Shown piece by piece: positions 44,093 through 52,642 of a stretch of DNA of 64,000 nt. Numbering within the stretch: the first letter of the stretch is position 1; each line of letters opens with the position of its first letter. Under the pieces are notes generated by a model, which saw only the letters and a list, made by a program, of their open reading frames with translations, did not search any database and was not told the origin of the DNA. Made by a program: the position numbers and the translations under genes. The DNA comes from Burkholderia sp. Nafp2/4-1b (lineage in GTDB: Bacteria; Pseudomonadota; Gammaproteobacteria; Burkholderiales; Burkholderiaceae). The stretch covers positions 1 through 64,000 of the forward strand of contig NZ_ML058599.1 in the NCBI RefSeq assembly GCF_003635165.1, read 5' to 3'.

Positions 44093-44905
44093 GCAGCTCC
44101 CGGTGCGAACCGGGCAGGCGCGGGCGGCGCGGGTCCTGATCCTGATCGGGTAACGTCCGCGTTGTCGCGCCTCGGGTCCCCCTCCCCGCGCACTGAAGAT
44201 TGATCTGTCGAAATCCTAGCAGGAACCGGGGCTCACCCAGTCAACGCGACGATGGCGACGCAGCCCGTCGACACGGCAAATCGAACCTCACGGAAGTTGC
44301 GGTTCTTCCAATCCTTGACGTAGGCGTCCGGACGAATCGGCCCGACGAGATGCGCGTTGCCGGATTTTAATTTAGGACCGGTCGCATGGGTTCGCGGATC
44401 GATTGGAAAATAACAATTGAATTATGCGTTGTCGCATCAATTCATTTGATCTATTGCGAAAAATGATTTTTATCAATGGTTTTAGTCCGGTACTACTGAA
44501 AAATAATCGGGCTGACCATATCGGCGGCATGCCCGTGTCTCAACATGATGATCCGATCCGGGTCGAGCAGGGCCGCGATGCTCTGACTGTGATTGCCGCC
44601 AACCACCGACATTGCTTGTCGTGACGGCCCGCGGCTCGCCCATGCGCGGCTTTCGCGGATCCGTCCAGCAATGATTGGTTGAATTATATAAATTTGTGAA
44701 ATTCCGATCCGGAAAGCCCATTCGCGAATCAATTGCTCGATTCCGAGGTGATGGTTATTCGTTCCAGTACGGTCAATTGATGAGTGAATATCGTTCTAAA
44801 CCTAGATACCGAATCTCGATAAGTTGTCATCATTCATCCCGCCTTTCGCGAGGTCTCAGCTACTCGATAAGGTGTTCTTAATTTTGATCAAAACTGGAGA
44901 AGATA
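44093..44905. other. AT-rich region between the kinase and the pilus operon, with relic coding segments
   Basis: An 813-base region with low GC from about 44370 on. On the minus strand 44233-44367 reads as a coding tail with normal codon use (SGNAHLVGPIRPDAYVKDW and on to a TGA) but no start: upstream it runs into AT-rich DNA. A second minus-strand segment, about 44493-44620, also looks coding (GGNHSQSIAALLDPDRIIM). Both may be remains of lost genes. The last 50 bases carry the pilin control elements. Confidence 0.5.
44868..44893 (+). promoter_or_regulatory. TAAG-N5-CTTA site and palindrome ahead of the pilin gene
   Basis: TAAG-GTGTT-CTTA (44868-44880) resembles the RcsB box (TAAGAATATTCTTA) in symmetry. 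It is directly followed by the 12-base palindrome TTTTGATCAAAA (44882-44893). Both lie within 38 bases of the pilin start, so they would be near the promoter or in the leader. Binding by the RcsB-type regulator upstream is an inference. Confidence 0.45.
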
Positions 44906-45505
44906 GTGACGACTTTCAATAACAAGATTCTCGCTTTCGCAGCAGTCGCGGGCATGTTCGCGGCAGGTTCGGCCATGGCGGCGGACGGCACGATCAATTT
45001 CACCGGCACCATCACCGCGGCATCGTGCACGATCACGGGTGGCGCCGGCACGGGTGTGACGGGTGAAAAGGGCAAGCAGACCATCGACGTCAACCTCGGC
45101 AAGGTCAGCGCGGACTCGATCGGCGGCACGGCCGGTGGTGGCGTCGCGAGCGGCACGTCGATCAACCTGAACCTCAATTGCGGCAACACCGCAACCGACC
45201 TGACGCTCGTCAAGATGAAGTTCGACCCGAAGGGCGGCTCGGGCGTCGACGCCGCGAACAACCGCCTGCTGAAGATCTCGGGTACGGCGAAGGGCGTCGG
45301 CATCGGCATCTACGACGCTAACAACCAGCTGGTGAACTTGGCGGCGAACGAAACGGTCGATGCACCGCTGGTCAAGGGCGGCACGGCCGGGGCACCGATT
45401 TACACCGCTTCAATCAGCATGCGTGCCGGCTATGTCGCCAACAGCGAAAAGGTCGTGGCCGGTTCGGCGAACGGCACGCTGCCGTTCACGCTGACGTACG
45501 AGTAA
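44906..45505 (+). CDS. Type 1-family major fimbrial subunit
   Basis: A 199-residue pilin. The signal peptide ends GSAMAA; the mature protein starts ADGTINFTGTITAASCTI, with the conserved Cys pair (in TAASCTITG and LNLNCGN) and the C-terminal beta zipper ending in FTLTYE. This is the chaperone-usher class. GGAGA precedes the GTG start. The pilin is first in an operon with chaperone and usher; a hairpin follows it. It has fewer long G+C stretches than its neighbours. Confidence 0.93.
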   Translation: MTTFNNKILAFAAVAGMFAAGSAMAADGTINFTGTITAASCTITGGAGTGVTGEKGKQTIDVNLGKVSADSIGGTAGGGVASGTSINLNLNCGNTATDLTLVKMKFDPKGGSGVDAANNRLLKISGTAKGVGIGIYDANNQLVNLAANETVDAPLVKGGTAGAPIYTASISMRAGYVANSEKVVAGSANGTLPFTLTYE

Positions 45506-45517
45506 ATCCCCCATCGA

Positions 45518-45549
45518 GCGGCGAAATGGCGGGCACGCCGCTTCGCCGC
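45518..45549 (+). promoter_or_regulatory. Stem-loop between pilin and chaperone genes
   Basis: GCGGCGAA (45518-45525) pairs with TTCGCCGC (45542-45549) around a 16-base loop. Position just after the major subunit suits a processing site or attenuator that keeps pilin mRNA in excess over chaperone and usher, as seen in other pilus operons. Confidence 0.45.
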
Positions 45550-45570
45550 CGCCTGCAGGTTCAAATCCAA

Positions 45571-46290
45571 ATGACGAAATCCCTCATTGCCGGGCTGGTC
45601 GCGGCCAGCTCGATGTTGTTTTTGTCGGCGCCATTGCATGCCGGCGTTTCCTTGTCCGGCACGCGCGTCGTCTATCCCGCGACGAGCAAGGAAGTGTCCG
45701 TGGTCGTCAAGAATCAGGCGAAAGACGACGTGATGATCCAGTCGTGGCTCGAATCGCCGGATGAAAAAAAGGGCGATCTGCCGTTTGCGATCACGCCGTC
45801 GTTGAGTCGATTGGGTGGCGACAAGCAGCAGATCCTGCGGATTTTCTACGCGGGTGAAGGGCTCCCGGCCGATCGTGAGTCCGTGTTCTGGTTGAGCGTG
45901 CAGGAAATTCCGCAACGCGCGAAGGGTGACAACTCGCTGCAGATCGCGGTGCGTCAACGTATCAAGCTTTTTTATCGGCCTGCCGATCTGCCCGGCGAGC
46001 CCGACCAGGCACCCGCCCAGTTGAAGTGGCGGTGGAGCGGCGACGGCGGCAAACCTGCGCTGGATGTCATCAACGACACGCCTTACTTCGTTTCGCTCGG
46101 TCACGCACGCGTCAAGGCCGGTACGAACACCTACCCGATCGTGACCGAAATGGTTGCGCCCAAATCCGTGAAACGGCTTGCAGTGAAGGAGCTCACGGGG
46201 CAGGCGCTGCCGGCGAATGCCACGGTGGAATTCAGCTCGATCAACGACTTCGGCGCAACCGTCGACAGGCAGGCCGACTTGTCGAAGTAA
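45571..46290 (+). CDS. Periplasmic pilus chaperone, PapD family
   Basis: A 239-residue protein with signal peptide (ending APLHAG). The mature part has the PapD features: GVSLSGTRVVYPATSKEVSVVV, the ESPDEKKGDLPFAITPSLSRL region, and FWLSVQEIPQ with the conserved strand, and LQIAVRQRIKLFYRP. It shields pilin subunits until they reach the usher. The ATG at 45571 starts directly at the signal peptide; an in-frame start at 45526 lies within the stem-loop. Confidence 0.93.
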   Translation: MTKSLIAGLVAASSMLFLSAPLHAGVSLSGTRVVYPATSKEVSVVVKNQAKDDVMIQSWLESPDEKKGDLPFAITPSLSRLGGDKQQILRIFYAGEGLPADRESVFWLSVQEIPQRAKGDNSLQIAVRQRIKLFYRPADLPGEPDQAPAQLKWRWSGDGGKPALDVINDTPYFVSLGHARVKAGTNTYPIVTEMVAPKSVKRLAVKELTGQALPANATVEFSSINDFGATVDRQADLSK

Positions 46291-46412
46291 CGCGCCGGGC
46301 GCGCGCGAGCGGTCTGAGTTATTCGAGATACGTCAATACGTTCTACTAATGAAGGAGAGAGGCGCGCATTTCCGGTAGCTCGACCGAGTGAGAGGGGCAC
46401 GCATTCAAGGAC

Positions 46413-48899
46413 ATGAACACCACCGTCAAGAAAATGGCCGAAGCTTGCCAGCGCACGTCATGTCTGATGGCGCTCGGCGCCGTCATTGCACCAGTTGCCG
46501 GTCATGCGGCAGAGTTCAATGAGATGTTCCTGAAGAAGGGGGACGGGCCCGTCGAACTCACTTATTTCGAGCGCGGCAGTTCGGTCGCACCCGGCGTGTA
46601 CGACGTCGACGTCTCGTTGAACCAGCGGCGCGCGAAGCGCGAGTCGATCTTGTTCAAGGCGGATGCATCGGGCGAAGTCCGGCCCGTGATTACCTATGGC
46701 TTGCTCAAGTCGCTCGGCGTGGACGTAAAGCGCCTCGAGCGCGAGCACAAGCTGGAAGCGGCGCTCGACGACAACGCGATCGTCGATCTCGACGTGCTGG
46801 TCGAGGGCGCGTCGTCGAGTTTCGACGTCGGCACGCTGACCGTCGATGTCAGCGTCCCGCAGATTTATGCGCCGGGGCAGTCACGCAGCGTCGTCGATCC
46901 GTCGCTGTGGGACGAGGGCGTCGTTGCGGCCTATTCGAACTATCAGGCGAACTTCAGCCACGATACGGATTCCGGGTATCGCAGCGACTATGGGTATCTC
47001 GGGCTGCGCAACGGCGTGAACATCGGTGCCTGGCGGTTGCGCAACGAGTCGTCGCTGTCGTGGCGGCGCGGTTCGCCATCCGAATTCAGTGCCAACCGCA
47101 GCTATGTCGAGCGCGACCTGAAAGGCATCAAGGGTCGAGTTGCCGCGGGCGAGGTGTATTCGTCCAGCGAGATCTTCGACAGCGTGCGTTTCCTCGGCGT
47201 GCAGGTCAGTTCCGACACCGGGATGCTGCCGGACAACGATGTCGGCTATGCGCCGGTCGTGCGCGGCATCGCGCAAAGCAATGCGGTGGTCGAGGTCCGT
47301 CAGAACGGCTACGTGATTTACTCGGCGTCGGTAACGCCCGGCGCATTCGAGTTCCGCGACATTTACCCGAGCGGCTCGAACGGCGACCTCGAGATCAAGA
47401 TCATCGAGTCCGACGGGAGCGTGCGTACCTTCCGGCAATCGTATTCGTATCTGCCCGTCATGATTCGTCGCGGCACGATGCGCTACGCGTTTTCGGCAGG
47501 TCAATATCGTGGCTTCGGCCAGTCTCGTCCCAAGTTCGCACAAGGCTCGCTGGTCTACGGGGTATCCGACAACCTGACCGGATACGGTGGCTTCATCGGC
47601 GCCGAACGCTACGCGGCGATTGCGCTGGGCGTCGGCTACAACTCACCGTTCGGCGGGGTTTCGTTCGACGTCACGCACAGCCAGTCGAACGCGTCGGGCC
47701 GCAAGGCGAGCGGGCAGAGTCTCCGCTTCCTGTATTCGAAAACACTGTCGGCCACCGAAACGACCTTCACGATGGTCGGCTATCGCTACTCGACCGACGG
47801 CTATCGCACGCTCAGCCAGCACGTCGACGATCTCGATCGCCAGTGGGGGAGCGGGTATCGTCGGCAGAAGAGCCGCATCGACTTGAACATCAACCAGTCG
47901 CTTGGCACGAGCGGGTCGCTGTATGCGAGCGTTGGCGACACGAGCTACTGGAACCGCGGCGGCTCGAGCCGCAACATCCAGTTCGGCTACAGCGGTGCGC
48001 TGAAGAAGCTCAGCTACAGCGTTTCGATTGCACATACGCGGGATACCGGCGCATTCGGCCGAGCGGACACCCAGTTTTCCGCATCGGTCAGCATCCCGAT
48101 CGGCGGCGGCGCGCGTTCGCATCGCGCGTTCGCGAACACGGTGGCTTCGACGGGCGGCGATGTCAACGTGCAGGCGGGCGTGAGCGGGTTCATGAACGAT
48201 TCCAACACCGTCAACTATTCGGTACAAGGCGATTACCGCAAGGATTCGGGCGGCTCGGGCGGCGTGGGCCTTGGCTGGGATACGCCGATGGCCAAACTGA
48301 CGTCGAACTACAACCAGTCGGGGCACGGGAAGCACGTGGACGTCGGTGCGGCGGGTTCTATCGTCGCGCACAGCGGTGGCATCACGTTGGGTCAGACGGT
48401 GGGCGAAACCTTCGCGATTGTCGAAGTGCCGGGTGTACGCGGTGCACGCTTCTCGTCGGCGAGCATCAGCACCGACCGCCGCGGCTTCGCGATCGTGCCG
48501 TATGCACAACCGTATCGCTTCAACTGGCTGAACGTCGACACGGAAAGCCTCGGCTTCGACACGGACCTGACCGACAACACGAAGTCGGTGGTGCCGACGC
48601 GGGGTGCGATCGTCAAGGCACGCTTCGCCGCGGAGACGGGCCGTCGCGTTCAGTTCGACGTGACGACGAGCACGGGCGGCAAGGTTCCGTTCGGGGCGAC
48701 CGCTTATGACGAGAACGACAAGGTGCTCGGCATGGTCGACAACGCGTCGCGCGTACTCGTGTTTGGCGTCAAGGATGAGGGCCGCATGTCGATTCGCTGG
48801 AGCGAGGGTTCGTGCGAAGGCAACTACGTGCTGCCGGAGCAGAGGAAAACGGTCGCATACGACCGCGTGGCAATGCGCTGCAGGCTGGCGGATCGCTAA
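46413..48899 (+). CDS. Outer-membrane pilus usher
   Basis: An 828-residue usher. The signal peptide ends GHAAEF; then follow the N-terminal domain (VDVSLNQRR), the barrel with DNDVGYAPVVRGIAQSNAVV (plug-type segment) and the C-terminal domain with VPTRGAIVKARF, typical of the family. A Cys pair near the end (GSCEGNYVL and MRCRLADR) is also typical. It assembles and exports the pilus. It is the last gene of the operon: the terminator follows within 15 bases, and no tip adhesin gene is present. Confidence 0.95.
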   Translation: MNTTVKKMAEACQRTSCLMALGAVIAPVAGHAAEFNEMFLKKGDGPVELTYFERGSSVAPGVYDVDVSLNQRRAKRESILFKADASGEVRPVITYGLLKSLGVDVKRLEREHKLEAALDDNAIVDLDVLVEGASSSFDVGTLTVDVSVPQIYAPGQSRSVVDPSLWDEGVVAAYSNYQANFSHDTDSGYRSDYGYLGLRNGVNIGAWRLRNESSLSWRRGSPSEFSANRSYVERDLKGIKGRVAAGEVYSSSEIFDSVRFLGVQVSSDTGMLPDNDVGYAPVVRGIAQSNAVVEVRQNGYVIYSASVTPGAFEFRDIYPSGSNGDLEIKIIESDGSVRTFRQSYSYLPVMIRRGTMRYAFSAGQYRGFGQSRPKFAQGSLVYGVSDNLTGYGGFIGAERYAAIALGVGYNSPFGGVSFDVTHSQSNASGRKASGQSLRFLYSKTLSATETTFTMVGYRYSTDGYRTLSQHVDDLDRQWGSGYRRQKSRIDLNINQSLGTSGSLYASVGDTSYWNRGGSSRNIQFGYSGALKKLSYSVSIAHTRDTGAFGRADTQFSASVSIPIGGGARSHRAFANTVASTGGDVNVQAGVSGFMNDSNTVNYSVQGDYRKDSGGSGGVGLGWDTPMAKLTSNYNQSGHGKHVDVGAAGSIVAHSGGITLGQTVGETFAIVEVPGVRGARFSSASISTDRRGFAIVPYAQPYRFNWLNVDTESLGFDTDLTDNTKSVVPTRGAIVKARFAAETGRRVQFDVTTSTGGKVPFGATAYDENDKVLGMVDNASRVLVFGVKDEGRMSIRWSEGSCEGNYVLPEQRKTVAYDRVAMRCRLADR

Positions 48900-48913
48900 A
48901 CCCTGAAAATTCG

Positions 48914-48955
48914 AAAGGCCGCCCGCCCGGTATCCCCGGTCGGGCGGCCTTTTGT
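48914..48955 (+). terminator. Rho-independent terminator of the pilus operon
   Basis: AAAGGCCGCCCG (48914-48925) pairs perfectly with CGGGCGGCCTTT (48941-48952), loop of 15, followed by T and GTCC on the plus strand. A T-run is also formed on the opposite strand by the leading A's, so it may act in both directions. Confidence 0.88.
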
Positions 48956-49007
48956 CCGGTGGCTCATACGCCACTGGTTATGCGTCATGCCGCTGGCGAC
49001 ACGTGAT

Positions 49008-49047
49008 GGCGTCCGGCCATCGGTACGAACCGAATACGCCGGACGCC
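49008..49047 (-). terminator. Hairpin after the TpsA gene
   Basis: GGCGTCCGG (49008-49016) pairs with CCGGACGCC (49039-49047), with an inner CGGT/ACCG stem in the loop. It is 14 bases past the TpsA stop. T-run is missing. Confidence 0.5.
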
Positions 49048-49060
49048 ACGCCGGTGACGC

Positions 49061-52000
49061 TTACGGCTTCACTTGCCCGTAGTTCGTACCGACCAGCGAA
49101 CCGTGGAACTGGTTGTAGCCAGCGGTGACGTCGATCCGGCTGGTGGTCGACGAACCGAAGAAGCGACCGAAGTTCCCGCCGGCGAGACCGCCGAGCCGCG
49201 CAAACCGGCCGCCGGAAACCGTGCCGCCCGACGACGACGCGGTGACCACGCCACCGTTATTGCCGACGAGGCCGCCGACGAAGCTGAAGTCGCCGCCCTT
49301 CGCCGAGCCCGTCGCGTTCGACTGGTCGACGGTGCCCGTCAGTTGGCCGACGAGACCGCCGACGTTGGAGTTCGTGCCGCCCTCGGCATTCCCCGACGCG
49401 CTCGACATCAACACGGAGCCGCCCTGGTTGGCGCCGACCAGGCCACCGACCATGGAATTATCGCCGGCCTTCACGAAGCCGCTGGCTCGCGATGCGATGA
49501 CACGCCCTCGATTGCGCCCGACCAGGCCGCCTGCCGCGCTCGAATGGCCGGCCGACACGTTGCCGCTTGCTTCGGCCTCGAAGATCACACCGGTGTTCTG
49601 GCCCGCGAAGCCGCCTGCGTTGCTCGCATAGCGGGCGGTGACGTTGCCGGTGGCCGTCGACGAGGCGATGTTGCCGGCGTTGAAGCCCGCGAAGCCGCCA
49701 ACCGTGCCGCCGTCGCTGGCAACCACGTCGCCGGAAGCGCTGGAGGCTTTGATCGTGCCGGTGCTATTGGTGCCAACGAAGCCGCCTGCGATGCTGGCGC
49801 CGCCGGCTTGGACCCTGCCGAGCGCCCGGGACGTTTCGACGAAACCGTCGTTCACGCCCGCGAAGCCACCGACCTTCGAATCGCTCAACGCGGTCACGTT
49901 GCCGGTCGCCTTCGACGCATGGATGCGTCCGGTGCCGTCGTTGCGTCCGACGAAGCCGCCGGCCGCGCTGTTCGAGCCGACGACGACGTCACCGGTCGCG
50001 GTCGATGCATCGATTTCACCCGCGTTGACGCCCACGAGCCCGCCGGCTGCCCAGGTCGAATCGCCCGCCGAAACGTGACCGTTTGCCTGCGAATCGCGGA
50101 TCCGGCCGTGGTTCGAGCCGACGAGCCCGCCCAGCGTGCCGGATTGCGCGGCCACGACGTCGCCGTCGGCCGCGGACGACTCGATCGAGCCGAAGTTCAG
50201 GCCGACGAGGCCGCCTGCGGTCGAGCCGTCGCCGGCCGATACTTTCCCGGTGGCGCGCGACGCTTCGATGGCGCCGAGGTTGGTGCCCACGAGACCGCCG
50301 GCGACCGCGTTGTGCCGTGCGGTGACGGTCGCGGATGCCGAAGACGACGAGTGGGTGATGATGCCGCGCTCGAGGTTGAGTCCGACGAGGCCGCCGACCA
50401 TCGCGGCATCACCCGACGCGGTCAGGCTGCCGGCGCTCGACGAGCGCTCGATCGTTCCGGTGTTGCGCCCGACGAGGCCGCCTGCCGGACCATCGGCCTC
50501 GGCGGTGACCTGTACGTCGGCATGGCTGTCGCGAATCATCGCCGAGACCGGCGGCTGGTTCAACCGCGTCATGTTCTCGCCCGCGAGACCGCCGATCGCC
50601 AGTGCGTCGCGATCGCCACGCACGCTGCCGGATACCGTCGTGTGCTCGATCGTGCCGCCGTAGTTGCCGCCGACGAGGCCCCCGATGATCGTGCGCCCCT
50701 GTGCCGAGACGGTTACGTCGTGCGCCGTCACGTTCGAGATCGTGCCGGTGTTGACGCCGGCGAGTGCACCGACGAGAACCGGGCTACCGTAGCGCTGCCC
50801 CACTGCGTTTGCCACGACGTTGCGCAACGCGAGGTTCGCGATGCGGCCGGCATTCTGGCTGAACAGGCCGACCGTGGTCGAGCCGGGATTCGATACGCTC
50901 AGGTTGCTGATCGCATTGCCGAGGCCGTCGAACACACCCGAGAATGCGCCGTTGCCGCCGATGCTGCGGAACCCGGCAAGCTTGCCGTCGATCGTGTTGC
51001 CGACCACGTAGCGGCCCTTCAGGTTCGCGTCGACATTGCGCAGGTCGTCAATCGTATGCAGCACCTTGTAGTCTTCGCCGTTCGAGCGATACGACGCGTT
51101 GTCGCCGGACAGCGTGACCGCGGCCTGATCGCCCGCGAACGTGTGGCCGTTCGTCGAATTGAGTTCGAGGTGCGCGTTGTTGCCGGTCAGCTTGATCGCA
51201 TCGTTCACGCGGATCTTGTCGGCGGCATTGACGACGACACTGGCGTTATCGCCGGCAGCCGACAGCGCCTGCTTCAGTTCGACGTCACCGTGCTGCGCGG
51301 TGAGCGTCAGCGCGCGGTCGCTGTTCCACGCGACGGGACCGTCGACGGTCAGGTTGCTACGCGTGTTCGTCAGCGCGACGTTGGTGGTATCGAGGCTGCG
51401 CGACAACGTGTCGGCGCCGATGGAAAGGTCGCCGTGTTGGGCGTTCACGCCGGCGTTGGCCGCCTCGATCGTCCATGTGCCGGCCGTGTTGCCTGCGCGC
51501 GTGTCGACCTGCGTGTCGGCCGCGACGTTCACGCGCTCGCCGCGCGTGAGCACCGTGCCGGCTGCATCGCCGCTCGCATCCAGCTTGCCGGCGACGTTGA
51601 CGGTGCCGCCGTCGAGCGTGATCTTGCCGCCGCGGCCCGAGAGCCCCTTCGCCTCGATCGTGCCGGTGTTGTTGACCACCGCATTGAGCAGGTTGCCGGC
51701 CGCCCGCGCGGACATCAGCACCTCGCCGCCGTCGGCCTTCAGCAGACCGCCGTTGGTCGCCTGTGCGTCCACTGCGCCCTCGTCGACCTGCAGGCTGAGC
51801 AGATCGCTGCCGTCGAAGTTGACCTTGAACGCGTTGCCGGCGCCGAGCGCGACGCGGCCCATCTTCGCCTGGATCACGCCGTTGTTCGACACGCGCGCGC
51901 CGAGCAGCGCGACGCTGCCGCCGTCGGCTGCGTTGATGCGGCCGTCGTTGACGATCGACGCGTTCGAGTTGCCCTCGAAGCGATAGTTGCCGGCGAGGAA

Positions 52001-52495
52001 GTCGGCGTCGCTGAGGTTCTGCGTCGACGCGACGAGACCGCCGACGTTGATTTGCGCGCCGGAGCCGAACAGCACGCCGTTCGGGTTCACGAGGAACACC
52101 TTGCCGTTCGCGTCGATGTTGCCGTGGATTTGGCTGCCGTTGTTGCCGATCACGCGGTTCAGCGCGATGGATTGACTGCCGGGCTGGTGGAACGACACGC
52201 GTTCGCCGCCGGCGACGCTGAAGTCCTGCCAGTTGGTGACGAGCTTGTCGGTATGCTGATTGATCGACATCGACTTGCCGTCCGCGTCGCGGAGGATGTC
52301 GGCGCTGCCGTGCATGATGTTTTCGCCGGTAGGCAGCGCGAATGCGGGCAGCGCCGCGAAGCCGAGCAGCGAGACAGCGGCCGCGGCGACAACGCGCTTG
52401 CCGCCCGCCGATTTGCCGCGGCGGCGCGCGGTTTCCCCAACTGCGCTCCAGCAACCCTGGGTCTGATTCCAGACCAGTGCGTAGGTCTTGTTCAT
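49061..52495 (-). CDS. TpsA: two-partner-secreted filamentous adhesin with GLUG repeats
   Basis: A 1144-residue exoprotein. The N-terminus is an extended signal region (MNKTYALVWNQTQGCWSAVG) followed by a hydrophobic core and cleavage near AFA at residue 53. Residues 54-300 are the TPS/haemagglutination-activity domain with the hallmark NPNG at 137-140. A beta-helix follows, and from about residue 590 to the end there are some 20 GLUG repeats of about 26-28 residues (GGLVGxNxGxIxxS). No C-terminal toxin or PT/VENN motif is present, so it is an adhesin rather than a contact-dependent inhibition toxin. The TpsB gene lies upstream on the same strand, the standard pairing. Size is modest for the family. 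Confidence 0.95.
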   Translation of the reverse strand: MNKTYALVWNQTQGCWSAVGETARRRGKSAGGKRVVAAAAVSLLGFAALPAFALPTGENIMHGSADILRDADGKSMSINQHTDKLVTNWQDFSVAGGERVSFHQPGSQSIALNRVIGNNGSQIHGNIDANGKVFLVNPNGVLFGSGAQINVGGLVASTQNLSDADFLAGNYRFEGNSNASIVNDGRINAADGGSVALLGARVSNNGVIQAKMGRVALGAGNAFKVNFDGSDLLSLQVDEGAVDAQATNGGLLKADGGEVLMSARAAGNLLNAVVNNTGTIEAKGLSGRGGKITLDGGTVNVAGKLDASGDAAGTVLTRGERVNVAADTQVDTRAGNTAGTWTIEAANAGVNAQHGDLSIGADTLSRSLDTTNVALTNTRSNLTVDGPVAWNSDRALTLTAQHGDVELKQALSAAGDNASVVVNAADKIRVNDAIKLTGNNAHLELNSTNGHTFAGDQAAVTLSGDNASYRSNGEDYKVLHTIDDLRNVDANLKGRYVVGNTIDGKLAGFRSIGGNGAFSGVFDGLGNAISNLSVSNPGSTTVGLFSQNAGRIANLALRNVVANAVGQRYGSPVLVGALAGVNTGTISNVTAHDVTVSAQGRTIIGGLVGGNYGGTIEHTTVSGSVRGDRDALAIGGLAGENMTRLNQPPVSAMIRDSHADVQVTAEADGPAGGLVGRNTGTIERSSSAGSLTASGDAAMVGGLVGLNLERGIITHSSSSASATVTARHNAVAGGLVGTNLGAIEASRATGKVSAGDGSTAGGLVGLNFGSIESSAADGDVVAAQSGTLGGLVGSNHGRIRDSQANGHVSAGDSTWAAGGLVGVNAGEIDASTATGDVVVGSNSAAGGFVGRNDGTGRIHASKATGNVTALSDSKVGGFAGVNDGFVETSRALGRVQAGGASIAGGFVGTNSTGTIKASSASGDVVASDGGTVGGFAGFNAGNIASSTATGNVTARYASNAGGFAGQNTGVIFEAEASGNVSAGHSSAAGGLVGRNRGRVIASRASGFVKAGDNSMVGGLVGANQGGSVLMSSASGNAEGGTNSNVGGLVGQLTGTVDQSNATGSAKGGDFSFVGGLVGNNGGVVTASSSGGTVSGGRFARLGGLAGGNFGRFFGSSTTSRIDVTAGYNQFHGSLVGTNYGQVKP

Positions 52496-52642
52496 CGTTT
52501 GTTATCGCTCTCTATGGTTAAGGATGATGTCTTCCAAATGATCAGTAAACCTTAGGAAGACACGTATTCGGATGCGAACGGGTTTCCGCTTCCGATGATG
52601 CGGACGATCCGGCGCGAACCGGGATCGTCCGTTGTAGGCCGC

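Noticed and set aside
44493..44732. An intact small gene on the minus strand before the pilus operon
   Set aside because: The 79-codon frame has no good ribosome site and only its last third looks coding, so it is noted as a relic rather than a gene.
49061..52495. TpsA as a contact-dependent inhibition toxin (CdiA)
   Set aside because: No PT/VENN or other pre-toxin motif, no variable C-terminal toxin domain, and no small immunity gene downstream; the protein ends in GLUG repeats.
49073..52555. A 1160-codon plus-strand frame antisense to the TpsA gene
   Set aside because: The translation is a repetitive Asp/Glu/Arg/Ala-rich shadow of the GLUG repeats; no start signals or domains.
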